The translations under genes and the position numbers were made by a program. Of a stretch of DNA of 60,770 bases, positions 20,401-28,614 are shown one piece after another. Position 1 is the first letter of the stretch. The number at the start of each line of letters is the position of its first letter. Origin of the DNA: JBMFVE01 sp049966155. Lineage in GTDB: Bacteria > Bacteroidota > Ignavibacteria > Kryptoniales > JAKASW01. The notes beneath the pieces are model-generated. The model was not told the origin of the DNA. It worked only from the letters and a program-made list of their open reading frames with translations, and made no database searches. Where the stretch lies: NCBI GenBank assembly GCA_049966155.1, contig JBMFVE010000011.1:1-60770 (forward strand), given 5' to 3'.

Positions 20401-20695
20401 TCTTTACAGAATCAAACTGAGCGGGATAGTACTCCTTCATAAACATATAGCGATTAGCACCAGTAAAATTAAATATGTAATCAGGGTATTTCTTGAAAAG
20501 TCTGAAGTTGTCCTCCATCGTATTCCAGATGTATTTGTCAATTGTCGTAGGGTAATCCCATCGCCACTGTGTATCAAGATGGGCATAACCAACTGAATAA
20601 AGCACCTTTTGCTTTGACAAATCATAATGTTGTGCATAGACAATGGCTGATGAAACCAATATAATTGCTGTTGTTAACGATTTAATGATCTTCAT
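17411..20695 (-). CDS. Exported glycoside hydrolase family 38 alpha-mannosidase
   Basis: A zinc-dependent alpha-mannosidase of 1094 residues, with a signal peptide (1-21, IVYAQ). The zinc-binding motif is YAHLDTQWRW (His39, Asp41), and the catalytic nucleophile is Asp152 in EYMLPDCFGFPASLPSVLA. After the seven-stranded barrel comes a helical middle domain (ASQFHDMLPGTVIPKAFEYA, whose His is a further zinc-ligand candidate) and a long beta-rich C-terminal region to the end, including NPLSFERMDIVKATV. The final about 250 residues (from roughly 850) are an extension past the standard family core, beta-rich and of unclear role. It is 17 bases downstream of a sugar porter gene and 13 upstream of the amidase gene, so the three look co-transcribed. 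It probably removes terminal alpha-mannose from glycans in the periplasm or outside. Confidence 0.93.
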   Translation of the reverse strand: MKIIKSLTTAIILVSSAIVYAQHYDLSKQKVLYSVGYAHLDTQWRWDYPTTIDKYIWNTMEDNFRLFKKYPDYIFNFTGANRYMFMKEYYPAQFDSVKMYVAQGRWFPAGSSMEENDVLSPSAESDIRQILYGNEFFRKEFGVASDEYMLPDCFGFPASLPSVLAHCGIKGFSTQKLSWGSAVGIPFNVGRWIGPDGESVIAAFNPGDYTTQIKDDLAKDEKWIDRINDLGKKSGVYTDYMYYGTGDIGGSPTEGSVRWLEKSIHDTTGITVVSARADQMFNDITPEEKAKLPSYKGELLLTNHSAGSINSAAVMKRWNRKNELLAFKAEASSVMADWLGASSYNFTKIDRAWRLVLASQFHDMLPGTVIPKAFEYAWNDELLAANQFSNVLANSSGAVIRGLNTDVKGIPVVVYNPLSFERMDIVKATVTFKENPPEFVRVFDYRNKEVPSQVKSVDGNRMTILFIATVPSLSYSTYDIRPSRTPCLLPTGLKVTGTYIENSKYIVRIDSNGDVSSIYDRIAHKEILASPIRMAFLFERPQQWPAWNMDWADRKRAPEGYVSGPAKIRVIEKGPARVAIEIEREARNSRFVEQVRLTAGGDIVEFKTNIDWATLESSLEATFPLTVSNPFATYNCDVGTVERGNNDSIKFEVPSHQWFDLTNKDGSYGVSILEDCKNGSDKPADNVLRLTLLYTPGVHNYYKDQAFQDIGKHQMLFAIYGHRGDWRDGNSSAEGLRLNQPLIAFQAVPHRGYLGRSFSFLRINNPYIEVMALKKAENGDAIILRIVETEGKMWKNVEVSFPCPILSANEVDGQERYLKPAVIKNGKLVFDETPYHLRTFSIKLKPPSHKLSPPLSVPVALPYNIDAFSYDHKMSDGDFDGQGRTYPAEMLPDTITSEDILFSLGPKADGRNNAVVCEGQTIKLPNGRFNRIYILAASRDSLRHGMFHVGKSTVVVPINVWSGFIGQWDDRIWDKIDTSEINYTWDGIHYLGIKPGYVRPDNVGYFTQHRHLKDGKNDAYAYAYMYKYRINLPEGTKWITLPSDNKIAIFAMSAAYNENDETKPAQALFDTLNYRHGYERFQAARVEQKNSGVN

Positions 20696-20712
20696 GATCC
20701 TATCTCCTTCTT

Positions 20713-22041
20713 TTATCCCTCTTTAACAACTATCTTTTCGAGCTCCTCCAGGGTTTTCCCCTTGGTCTCAGGCATTACTTTCCAGACAAAAAAGAAAAAC
20801 GGTATCATCATCAATGCGAAAAACATAAAGACGTTCCCGCCTCCAAAATTGGTAAGAGCAAGTGGGAACAGAAGTCCAATTATAGCATTCATTATCCAGT
20901 GTGTAAAGGAACCAAGTGCCTGCCCTTTTGACCTTACCCTGTTTGGAAATATTTCGGCAAGGAAAACCCAGATAACTGCTCCCTGTGAAAAAGCAAAGAA
21001 TGCTATGAAACTTATTACAAATGCCACAACACCGGTACCACCGAACAGTTCTTCATTGTAAAAATGCAATGCGGCACCCGCAAGTGAAAAAAACATGCCG
21101 ACCGCACCTATCAAAAGGAGGGTCTTTCTGCCGAACTTATCAATGAAGAACATCGCAACTATTGTAAATAGCATATTGGTTACACCAACAGCAACTGCTT
21201 GAAGCATTGCTGAGTTTGTGCTCGCACCTGCCTTTTCAAATATCATCGGCGCATAATACATTATAACATTTATTCCAGATAATTGGTTAAATACTGCTAA
21301 CAATACAGCACATATAATTGCGAAGCTATACTTCTTTTGGAAAAGCCTGTCTCCTTCTCCCTGAAGCTCCTCTTTAAGAGATTCAACTATACTGCTCAAT
21401 TCTAATTCCACATCCTCTGCACCTACAATTTGAAGGACTTTCCTCGCATCAGATATACGATTTTTCTTAACGAGCCATCGTGGACTATCTGGCACCAAAA
21501 AGAGCAACAAGAAAAACAATACTGCGGGTACTGCCATGACTCCAAACATCCATCGCCAGTTATTTACACCAGTATCCACAAGAAGATAATTCGAGAAAAA
21601 AGCCACCAGAATGCCAAGTACAATGTTAAACTGGGTAACTGCTACAAGTCTGCCACGAATTCGGCCGGGTGAAATCTCCGCAATATACATTGGGGCCATT
21701 ACTGATGCTGCTCCAATAGCCAATCCACCAGCAAACCTTGAAATTAAAAGCATCGCCCACCCGGTTGCAAACGAACAACCAAGTGCTGATATAAAATAAA
21801 GTGCACCTGTAATCATCAGCATATATTTTCTCCCTATGAGATCACCAGGCTTACCGACCACAATCGAGCCTATTACTGTCCCCCATAGCGCAATTGAGAC
21901 GGTAATCCCAAGTGTAGCATCCGTCAATTTAAAATACTCTGAAATGAATTTTGTAGTTCCGGATATTACAGCTGTATCAAAACCAAACAAAAAACTTCCC
22001 AGTGCCGATACTATAGTTGCAAATAACAACTTTTTGTTCAT
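20713..22041 (-). CDS. Sugar porter of the major facilitator superfamily (GLUT/XylE type)
   Basis: An inner-membrane monosaccharide transporter of 442 residues with 12 transmembrane segments. Sugar-porter signatures are present in order: LGSFLFGFDTAVISGT near the N-terminus, GRKYMLMITG, RFAGGLAIGAASVMAPMYIA, PDSPRWLVKKNR after helix 6, FNQLSGINVIMYYAP in helix 7, KFGRKTLLLIG, and PETKGKTLEELEKIV at the end. The ATG at 22041 is chosen over one at 22053 because GGAG lies 6 bases before it. Its neighbours downstream are the GH38 mannosidase and the amidase, so mannose is an attractive substrate; this is inference. Confidence 0.92.
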   Translation of the reverse strand: MNKKLLFATIVSALGSFLFGFDTAVISGTTKFISEYFKLTDATLGITVSIALWGTVIGSIVVGKPGDLIGRKYMLMITGALYFISALGCSFATGWAMLLISRFAGGLAIGAASVMAPMYIAEISPGRIRGRLVAVTQFNIVLGILVAFFSNYLLVDTGVNNWRWMFGVMAVPAVLFFLLLFLVPDSPRWLVKKNRISDARKVLQIVGAEDVELELSSIVESLKEELQGEGDRLFQKKYSFAIICAVLLAVFNQLSGINVIMYYAPMIFEKAGASTNSAMLQAVAVGVTNMLFTIVAMFFIDKFGRKTLLLIGAVGMFFSLAGAALHFYNEELFGGTGVVAFVISFIAFFAFSQGAVIWVFLAEIFPNRVRSKGQALGSFTHWIMNAIIGLLFPLALTNFGGGNVFMFFALMMIPFFFFVWKVMPETKGKTLEELEKIVVKEG

Positions 22042-22299
22042 GAGATGCTCCATTTGTCGATTGATGTCATGTTTTAATGGTTCAGGGTTAAGTCTGCCCG
22101 GTACGCATCATTAACTTCCAATCTTGATGCATGGCTTTCAAACGAGCGGCGTACGATGTCTTTTCCATTTTTTAAAGCCAGTCTACAACAGACAATTGAA
22201 AAGTTCAATATAGCAACTGCATGGGATACCCTGTTGTGCTACTGGCAACCTGTCCAAATTTCACTAAATGAGAATAGTTAGAATTACGCATGCATTTTC

Positions 22300-22355
22300 T
22301 TGACTTTCTCAAACTTGGTCAATATATTCAGATAGTTGGTTGTCACAACCAACTA
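22300..22355 (+). promoter_or_regulatory. Promoter and palindromic operator before the Oar-like TonB receptor
   Basis: TTGACT (22300-22305), a 17-base spacer and TATATT (22323-22328) form a near-consensus promoter on the plus strand. Starting 5 bases after the -10, an inverted repeat TAGTTGGTTG-TCA-CAACCAACTA (22333-22355, 10-base perfect arms) covers the expected start site. The leader to the receptor ATG at 22666 would be about 330 bases. The binding protein is unknown. The spacing fits a LacI- or ROK-like repressor, but this is speculation. Confidence 0.6.
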
Positions 22356-22665
22356 CATTGCGTCGTGGAGCAGCATGCAAAACGAGAAAGGGTTGGTTCA
22401 GCTGAGTAGCCTGGCTATGACACCTTGTATCCTACCAGGAAAGACAATCGAAACGCATCCAAATTTAACGCATTGGACTGATCAGATTGATCCTGCGAGG
22501 GTACGTTGCCTTCACCAATGGTATCCTGCCTTTTCCCTCACCGATTATCCAGAACCAATGACGTCAATGTGGAACTCGATTGGTCTTATTTCGACAATTT
22601 TTTCCCACGCCAGATTAAGATCAGACTTAATTTTATCAGAACGTCTTACAAAAAAGGAGGATTAA
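22356..22665 (+). other. Long leader with possible glycosidase relic
   Basis: About 310 bases separate the operator from the TonB receptor gene. No gene is supported. One frame is open over 22336-22665 and contains WTDQIDPARV and later YPEPMTSMW, which faintly recall the N-terminus of GH2 glycosidases. The similarity is weak, needs a gap or frame jump to align, and there is no continuation. The stretch GGAGGATTAA before 22666 is the ribosome-binding site of the receptor. Confidence 0.25.
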
Positions 22666-25467
22666 ATGCGAATTATTTCAGCCTTCATTGTCACTTTGCT
22701 TGTTGCTGTCAACGCTATCAACGCTCAGGTTACAACGGCAACAATTGAAGGACGTGTTAAGGATGCCGAAGGAAAACCTATTCCAGATGCAACGGTGATT
22801 GTCCGTAATCCAAAAGAAGGTATCAACAGGACCACATTTACCTCTGCAAGCGGTTATTTCTCCATTCAGGGATTACAACCAGGGGAATACGAAGTAGCAG
22901 TTCAACACATAGGCTACCAGACACAAATTAAGAAAGCAATCACATTGCTTCTGGGACAAACAGCTACCATTGCATTTGCCCTTGAACAACAGGCGGTACA
23001 AATGGGCCCAGTCGAGGTGACTGCGGAAAGGGCTCCCACTTTTGAATTAAAAAGGACAGATGTATCGATGGCTATCAGAAATGAACAGATTCGTGATATA
23101 CCTATAAACACGAGGAGCATTCTCGATCTTGTTCAATTAGCCCCGGGTATTAGAGCATACGCCCCACTTGGCGGTTATGGAACCATCCCGAGCGCCGGTG
23201 CAATTTCCGCATACAATTATCTGAATCTCTATGTTGATGGCCTGGAATGGAAGAGCCTTTACAACGGGAACATCGTCGGTCTGGGTCAAACAGCATCTCC
23301 ACTCCCTGAAGATGCAATCCAGGAATTTCGCGTCCTGATCAATGCCTACGACGCTGAGTATACTGACGGAGGTGCTTATATCGTATCAGCAATAACTCGA
23401 AGGGGAACAAATGATTTTTATGGTACAGCATTTGGTACTTTTGAAAATAAGGACCTGACAGCAAGGGGACCATTTCAAACTACAAAGCCAGACTATAATC
23501 GCCAGCAAGCTGGATTGACGTTGGCAGGCCCAATAATAAGGGACAAGTTGTTTTACTCCGCATCTTATGAGCTTTCAAACGCAAATAGTTTTGCAGATGT
23601 CGTTCCCGGTAGACCTGCGTACAACCCAAACATCTGGCAGCAGTATGCTGGAACATTTAAATCACCCCGGGTTACTCACCTCGGAGCGGTCAGACTCACA
23701 TATCAGCCGGATAACAAAAATACACTTGATTTAATCTGGGATACGCGTTACACATGGTCAAAGTTTTATTTTGGAGGGACTGTTGCGTACCAGGCGGGCT
23801 TGTATGGACAGTACCACGTTAATAACTTAATGCTCAAGAGCACGCATATCTTTAATGAACGGGCTCTCAATGAACTCACCGTACAGTATTTATCATGGAG
23901 ACATAATGAACCTACTATCGTTTCTGGCCCTTCATATGTGTATCCAAGCATCCGACTCGGAAGGGGAACCTTCCCTATTAGCCTGAGCGAAGACCATTAT
24001 ACTCTGGAGGATAAATTTACTTACAACGTTCCTAATTTCTATGGCGACCACGTACTTAAAGTCGGAGCAACAATTTCTAATGTAAAAGGAAACCCATGGT
24101 TTCCGTACTATAAGGATGGAGAATTTTACTTTAAAACTGACACAAGTTCACTTCCGTATGCTGCTTCAATTGGCATAGGATATTTCAACCCAAACTCTCC
24201 TGACCAGGTAGATGCACTTGGTACAACAAATGGTTGGATACTTGGTGCTTTTGTTCAGGACAAATGGGTGGTTAATGATCAGCTGACGCTCAACATTGGC
24301 CTGAGATGGGATGGAGAAATTAATACACTCGACAATACGTTCACTGTACCATGGGCAAATGACCCTGTCATAGTTAATAACATCCCGTCTGATTTCATTA
24401 ATCGTGGGAATCGCTCAAACATGTTGAACAACTTCGGCCCGAGAGTGAGCGTAAATTACGACCTTTTTGGAAATGGGAGCACTATTCTTCGCGGAGGATA
24501 TGGCCTTTTCTATGATAGAGTTCCCCAGTATGTGGGCTACTTTGAATGGGAAGATGCAAGCTGGAGAACATATACCATACAAAATCCCGGAACACTTAAT
24601 CCAGACTCACTACGCGCTATTGTTCAGAAAGGCGGTGTTAACGCTGCTCCATCAATTGATCTGGTCAATACCAAAATGTGGTTGCCGCGGTTTAACCAAT
24701 GGTCAATTGGCGTGGGGCAACAGGTTTCCGAACACCTTGCCGTAAGTGTCGATTACGTTAACAAGCATGTAAGTAATATTTACAAAGCATGGAATGTCAA
24801 CTATTATGATCCTGTACAGAAAAAGAGAATCCTCACCCCTAATTACGGAGATATCTGGCTCTGGGGGAGCTTCGGCAGAGCGTATTATTATGGAATCCTT
24901 TCATCAATGACATACAGTAATCAGTTAGCAAATGGCTTTAAGATTTTTGCACAGTTAGCGTACACTCTGTCATGGGCTTATTCAGATAATGATGCAAACA
25001 CCTATACACTCCTCACTTCTTTTTACAGACAGAGAAGCACACTTGACGAGAGGCATAGAATAGTGCTGAACTGGCGTGTTGATATGCCTTACGGATTCCA
25101 ACTCTCAGGAGTTGGGACAATAGCCAGTCCCACACCATATTCTGTCACAATCGGGCAAGATCTCAATAATGACAATAACTACGGCGACGACTGGCCAGGT
25201 GGAGTCCGTTATGCAGTACCAACAGCATCCAAAATAAGAAATTGGTATAAAGACCTTGACCTGAGAATCACCAAGACATTTAGCTTTCCTGGCGGCTACA
25301 GATTCCTTATCATGTTCGATGCCTATAATGTCGGTAATTGGTACAACGCCTCAGGATATTTTGGACGAATGAAAGATGCCAGCGGAAATCCCCTGTCGAC
25401 CTTTGGAAAGGCTACCGGTTCATATGCTCCAAGAACAATGCAGCTTGGAGCCAGGGTATATTTCTGA
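22666..25467 (+). CDS. Oar-like TonB-dependent receptor
   Basis: An outer-membrane protein of 933 residues with a signal peptide (1-21, cut near INAQV). A carboxypeptidase-regulatory-like domain follows at about 25-105 (TIEGRVKDAEGKPIPDATV and GEYEVAVQHIGYQTQ), then a plug with the pattern IPINTRSILDLVQLAPGIRA and a barrel rich in Tyr and Trp. The motif FRVLINAYDAEYTDGGAYIV is typical of Oar-like or Cna-B-type TonB receptors that are less substrate-specific in annotation. The C-terminus PRTMQLGARVYF ends in Phe, as outer-membrane barrels do. AGGAGG before the ATG confirms the start. No SusD-like gene is adjacent. Regulation is probably through the palindrome at 22333-22355. Substrate unknown. 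Confidence 0.9.
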   Translation: MRIISAFIVTLLVAVNAINAQVTTATIEGRVKDAEGKPIPDATVIVRNPKEGINRTTFTSASGYFSIQGLQPGEYEVAVQHIGYQTQIKKAITLLLGQTATIAFALEQQAVQMGPVEVTAERAPTFELKRTDVSMAIRNEQIRDIPINTRSILDLVQLAPGIRAYAPLGGYGTIPSAGAISAYNYLNLYVDGLEWKSLYNGNIVGLGQTASPLPEDAIQEFRVLINAYDAEYTDGGAYIVSAITRRGTNDFYGTAFGTFENKDLTARGPFQTTKPDYNRQQAGLTLAGPIIRDKLFYSASYELSNANSFADVVPGRPAYNPNIWQQYAGTFKSPRVTHLGAVRLTYQPDNKNTLDLIWDTRYTWSKFYFGGTVAYQAGLYGQYHVNNLMLKSTHIFNERALNELTVQYLSWRHNEPTIVSGPSYVYPSIRLGRGTFPISLSEDHYTLEDKFTYNVPNFYGDHVLKVGATISNVKGNPWFPYYKDGEFYFKTDTSSLPYAASIGIGYFNPNSPDQVDALGTTNGWILGAFVQDKWVVNDQLTLNIGLRWDGEINTLDNTFTVPWANDPVIVNNIPSDFINRGNRSNMLNNFGPRVSVNYDLFGNGSTILRGGYGLFYDRVPQYVGYFEWEDASWRTYTIQNPGTLNPDSLRAIVQKGGVNAAPSIDLVNTKMWLPRFNQWSIGVGQQVSEHLAVSVDYVNKHVSNIYKAWNVNYYDPVQKKRILTPNYGDIWLWGSFGRAYYYGILSSMTYSNQLANGFKIFAQLAYTLSWAYSDNDANTYTLLTSFYRQRSTLDERHRIVLNWRVDMPYGFQLSGVGTIASPTPYSVTIGQDLNNDNNYGDDWPGGVRYAVPTASKIRNWYKDLDLRITKTFSFPGGYRFLIMFDAYNVGNWYNASGYFGRMKDASGNPLSTFGKATGSYAPRTMQLGARVYF

Positions 25468-25483
25468 TGCAAACTAAATAACT

Positions 25484-25528
25484 GGTGGACCAGCAACTGT
25501 CTCTGTTGTTGGTCCATCCAATCATTTT
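25484..25528 (+). terminator. Intrinsic terminator after the Oar-like receptor
   Basis: TGGACCAGCAAC (25486-25497) and GTTGTTGGTCCA (25505-25516) form a 12-base stem with one G-U pair around a 7-base loop. It can be extended by two pairs and is followed by a T-run at 25524-25528. It lies 17 bases after the receptor stop. The next gene starts 12 bases later, so some read-through or a separate weak promoter would be needed for it. Confidence 0.75.
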
Positions 25529-25540
25529 TATTATGTTATT

Positions 25541-26473
25541 ATGAAGAAATACTTCATTGCATTGGTTGTTGTTATAGTGATGTCTTCAAATCCTGCATTT
25601 TCGCAGGGAGAAGACAGTGCCAGAGTAGCATCACAAAATCCTTCTCCAATGGTGGAGTATACAAGAAAGCATATACGTATAACAGAGAGAGAATTTTACG
25701 GATTAACTGGCGAAATTAAAGACATCTTATCCAGGCCTGTTGAGATATACATACCTCGACGATCTTCAACAGCATATAGTGCTGACCTTCTCATTCATTT
25801 CCACGGCCCATATTTTGTAGTAAATTACGCAGCTGACAGTTACAAAAAACCACTAATTGCGTGTTCGGTTAATCTGGGAGCAGGCTCAGCAATATACGCC
25901 AGAGAATTTAAAGACACATTAAAGTTTCTTCAATTAATAGATTCCATAAACGTTGTTGCTGAGAATATGGTTCATCACAGGATCACCATAAAACATATCA
26001 TTTTAAGTGGGTTCAGCGCCGGTTATGGAGCAATTAGACAAATTATATCATACGATCGAAACCTCAAGACAATTGATGCGGTCTTATTACTTGACGGAAT
26101 CCACGCCAGCTACATACCTGATCGAAGAGTTCTGAGTATGGGGGGCAAAATAGACTCTATGGCGCTTGTTCCATTTTTAAATTTTGCCAGGACATGCTCT
26201 CAATCTTCTTCCAGAAAGAAGTTCTTGATTACACATTCAGAGATTTTTCCCGGCACCTTTGTCAGCACGACAGAAGCAACTGATTACATCTTGCACTGCC
26301 TCGGGATAAAAATAAAAGCGGTTTTACGATGGGGCCCACTCGGGATGCAGATGATCAGTATGGCACACAGAAATCATTTTGAAGTACTTGGATTTGCGGG
26401 CAATTCCGGCCCGGATCATATTGATCACCTCCATGCACTTTACTATTTCCTGAAGGTGCTTATGCAGCTTTAA
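25541..26473 (+). CDS. Exported alpha/beta hydrolase-like protein
   Basis: A protein of 310 residues with an N-terminal signal peptide (1-21, cut near AFSQG). The fold is read from DLLIHFHGPYFVVNYA (oxyanion region), the nucleophile elbow LSGFSAGYGAIRQI (Ser in GxSxG), the acidic residue in AVLLLDGIHASYI, and the late His in GPDHIDHLHAL. This is the usual Ser-Asp-His order. It probably is an esterase or peptidase-like hydrolase; substrate unknown. There is no obvious ribosome-binding site. A terminator separates it from the preceding receptor, and its stop overlaps by 4 bases the stop of the convergent merA. Confidence 0.7.
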   Translation: MKKYFIALVVVIVMSSNPAFSQGEDSARVASQNPSPMVEYTRKHIRITEREFYGLTGEIKDILSRPVEIYIPRRSSTAYSADLLIHFHGPYFVVNYAADSYKKPLIACSVNLGAGSAIYAREFKDTLKFLQLIDSINVVAENMVHHRITIKHIILSGFSAGYGAIRQIISYDRNLKTIDAVLLLDGIHASYIPDRRVLSMGGKIDSMALVPFLNFARTCSQSSSRKKFLITHSEIFPGTFVSTTEATDYILHCLGIKIKAVLRWGPLGMQMISMAHRNHFEVLGFAGNSGPDHIDHLHALYYFLKVLMQL

Positions 26474-27897
26474 CCAATACAGCAGCTCATTTTGCTTATG
26501 TCTCTTGTAAATGCCTGTGCTGCGATTTTTAATCCTTCCGAGAAAGTTGGAAAAACATGAACGGTATCTATAAGGTCATATATCGTCATTTTGTTTCTTA
26601 TTGCCAGTGCAGCTTCGTGTATCATTTCCGCTGCGACAGGAGAGACGATTCCTGCCCCGACTATTTCTGCCGTGTGCGGGTTAATCACAAGTTTTACTAT
26701 CCCGTACTCTTCCTTTAGAGCCCGCCCTTTGGGAACTGAACTTAATTGAACTGTGCGGCATGCACAAACTTTGATTCTCTTCATAAGTTCAGCCTCAGTT
26801 ATACCGACGCTTGCAACCTGTGGCATTGTAAAGACTGCATGCGGAATTTGTTCATAGTTGATTGTTTTCTCAGACCCTGTCAATGCATTTTCAGCAGCAA
26901 CCGCTCCCTCCCTTGCTGCAACAGTTTCAAGTGCCATTTTGCCTACGCAATCCCCAGCAGCATAAATGTTGGGATTTGCAGTGCGAAGATGTTCGTCTGT
27001 TTCAATAAATCCACGACGGTCAGTTTTCACGCCAGCTGACCCTAAATTTAAACCTGCGGTATTTGGCTGTACGCCTGTTGCAATAAGAATTTCATCAAAG
27101 TCTATTTCAACCACATCACCACTGTAATCGATCCTTGCGCGCTTTTCCGTGCCGTTCCCTGATAGCTCTAGAAGTTTTGATGAAGTCATGAACTGAATTC
27201 CTTCGCTTTCGAGTGCATGTTGAATTTCCCTTGACACTTCAGGTTCCTCCAGCGGAAGCACACGGTTCTCCATTTCAATAACCAGAACCTCACTCCCAAA
27301 GTGCCTGTACATTTGAGCAAACTCAAGCCCCAGGGGACCGCCACCTAAAACCACGAACTTATTTGGAACCCTTTTAAGACTTAAAGCTTCAATGTTGGTC
27401 AGGTATTTTACTTGCTCGATTCCTTTTATGGGTGGAATCTTGGCCTTTGAGCCTGTAGCTATAATAAACTTTTCGGCTTCAATCTTCCTTGGCCTTTCAC
27501 CCAGAACCTCAACTGCATTTTCAGAGGTAAACCTGGCAGTTCCTTCAATGAATTCAACATTTTTAAATGCTGAAATAACGTCAAGGTAATTCGATTGTCT
27601 CAGCGATTCGACAATCTCATCCTTTTCCATAAATATTTTTGAAACGTCAGGGCGTTGGAATTGAGTTTGTAAAGCAGAACGGAGGGAATTGAAACGGCTA
27701 TTTTCCCGATAGTAGAGTTGGGCGCTGATTTCCAGAAGAACCTTGCTTGGCACACAGCCTACATTTACACAGGTGCCACCAATTGGCAGGCCACTGTTGA
27801 TCATTACCACTTTATCAATCTTCAAATCTGCAGCCTTCGTGGCAGCAGCGAAAGATGCTGCCCCGCCGCCTATTATTGCAAGTTGATATTCTTTCAT
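26470..27897 (-). CDS. merA: Mercuric reductase
   Basis: A cytoplasmic FAD/NADPH enzyme reducing Hg(II) to volatile Hg(0), 475 residues. The FAD motif IIGGGAASFAAATKA is at the N-terminus, followed by the redox disulfide GGTCVNVGCVPSK (Cys43 and Cys48) and the NADPH domain FVVLGGGPLGLEFAQMY. YAAGDCVGK is the second FAD motif. The C-terminus SCCIG provides the vicinal cysteine pair (472-473) that distinguishes MerA from dihydrolipoamide dehydrogenases. No N-terminal heavy-metal domain (NmerA) is present, but the fused MerT-MerP upstream carries one. It follows that gene by 69 bases in the operon. Its stop overlaps that of the convergent hydrolase. Confidence 0.94.
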   Translation of the reverse strand: MKEYQLAIIGGGAASFAAATKAADLKIDKVVMINSGLPIGGTCVNVGCVPSKVLLEISAQLYYRENSRFNSLRSALQTQFQRPDVSKIFMEKDEIVESLRQSNYLDVISAFKNVEFIEGTARFTSENAVEVLGERPRKIEAEKFIIATGSKAKIPPIKGIEQVKYLTNIEALSLKRVPNKFVVLGGGPLGLEFAQMYRHFGSEVLVIEMENRVLPLEEPEVSREIQHALESEGIQFMTSSKLLELSGNGTEKRARIDYSGDVVEIDFDEILIATGVQPNTAGLNLGSAGVKTDRRGFIETDEHLRTANPNIYAAGDCVGKMALETVAAREGAVAAENALTGSEKTINYEQIPHAVFTMPQVASVGITEAELMKRIKVCACRTVQLSSVPKGRALKEEYGIVKLVINPHTAEIVGAGIVSPVAAEMIHEAALAIRNKMTIYDLIDTVHVFPTFSEGLKIAAQAFTRDISKMSCCIG

Positions 27898-27966
27898 AAT
27901 TTATCCTCTATTATTCTTATGTTATTATTTTTTTGAAATTGCGCTACGGACAATATGATGCAAACT

Positions 27967-28614
27967 TCAGAAACAGGTTGGACATGCTGCTGGGGCTCGG
28001 CTTTTTGACACTGCGGGCAAATCAGTCTCCACAATAGAGGCCTTGAACCCCACCCTGGCAAGAAAGCTGGTAAAAGCCGAAGGAGCGACCTGCGTGGAAT
28101 CGTACTTTATCACAGCAGTTCCTGACTTATAATTAACCTGTGCTGATTTGACACCTTTCATCTGCAACAATGAAGCTTGAAGACCATTTGCGCAAGCTTC
28201 GCAGTCCATTCCTCTTATACTTAAAACTACCGCAGAGTATTGGCGCTCTGCACCCTGTTGCGAACGAGCAGCGGCACCAGCCGCTGGAGCAAGGCTGACG
28301 TAAGGGAAAAGGATAGCAGCCAGAACTATCATACTGGATATCCATACACCAATCCTGTTCCACTTCCCCGCATTGACTATTTTACAGCTACCGTCTTCAC
28401 AGATAACTTGCTTCTTCTTGTAAGTGAAATAAAATGCAAGACCGAGAAGAAAAACTGTTAACGAGAGGAAATATGGCCGGTACGGTTCAAATGAACTAAA
28501 AAATCCAACGGCTCCCACCCCCAGAACTGCAAGAATAGCTGGGCCGATGCAGCATAACGATGCGACTATCGCTGTAAAAACAGATCCTGCTGCTGATAAT
28601 GTTGAGCGTTTCAT
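27967..28614 (-). CDS. Mercuric transport protein MerT fused to a MerP-like domain
   Basis: An inner-membrane mercury importer of 215 residues. The first part is MerT-like, with the paired cysteine SLCCIGP (Cys21, Cys22) in the first transmembrane segment, about three membrane segments, and a second Cys pair ICEDGSC (72, 77). A heavy-metal-associated domain follows at about 125-195, with GMDCEACANGL (Cys138, Cys141), in place of separate periplasmic MerP. The C-terminus ends CPTCF, a further CxxC, perhaps a hand-off site. The start ATG overlaps the ArsR stop (28611-28614). The likely job is to bind Hg(II) outside and pass it to MerA. Fused MerTP proteins are known in other bacteria; the extra C-terminal CxxC is noted here. 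Confidence 0.9.
   Translation of the reverse strand: MKRSTLSAAGSVFTAIVASLCCIGPAILAVLGVGAVGFFSSFEPYRPYFLSLTVFLLGLAFYFTYKKKQVICEDGSCKIVNAGKWNRIGVWISSMIVLAAILFPYVSLAPAAGAAARSQQGAERQYSAVVLSIRGMDCEACANGLQASLLQMKGVKSAQVNYKSGTAVIKYDSTQVAPSAFTSFLARVGFKASIVETDLPAVSKSRAPAACPTCF

Noticed and set aside
22336..22665. Open frame of 109 codons in the TonB receptor leader
   Set aside because: It lacks a ribosome-binding site and overlaps the operator; only faint GH2-like phrases remain, so it is treated as a possible relic rather than a gene.
812..25467. Sus-type glycan systems (SusC/SusD pairs) for the TonB receptors
   Set aside because: No SusD-like lipoprotein is next to any receptor and the plugs do not look like SusC.
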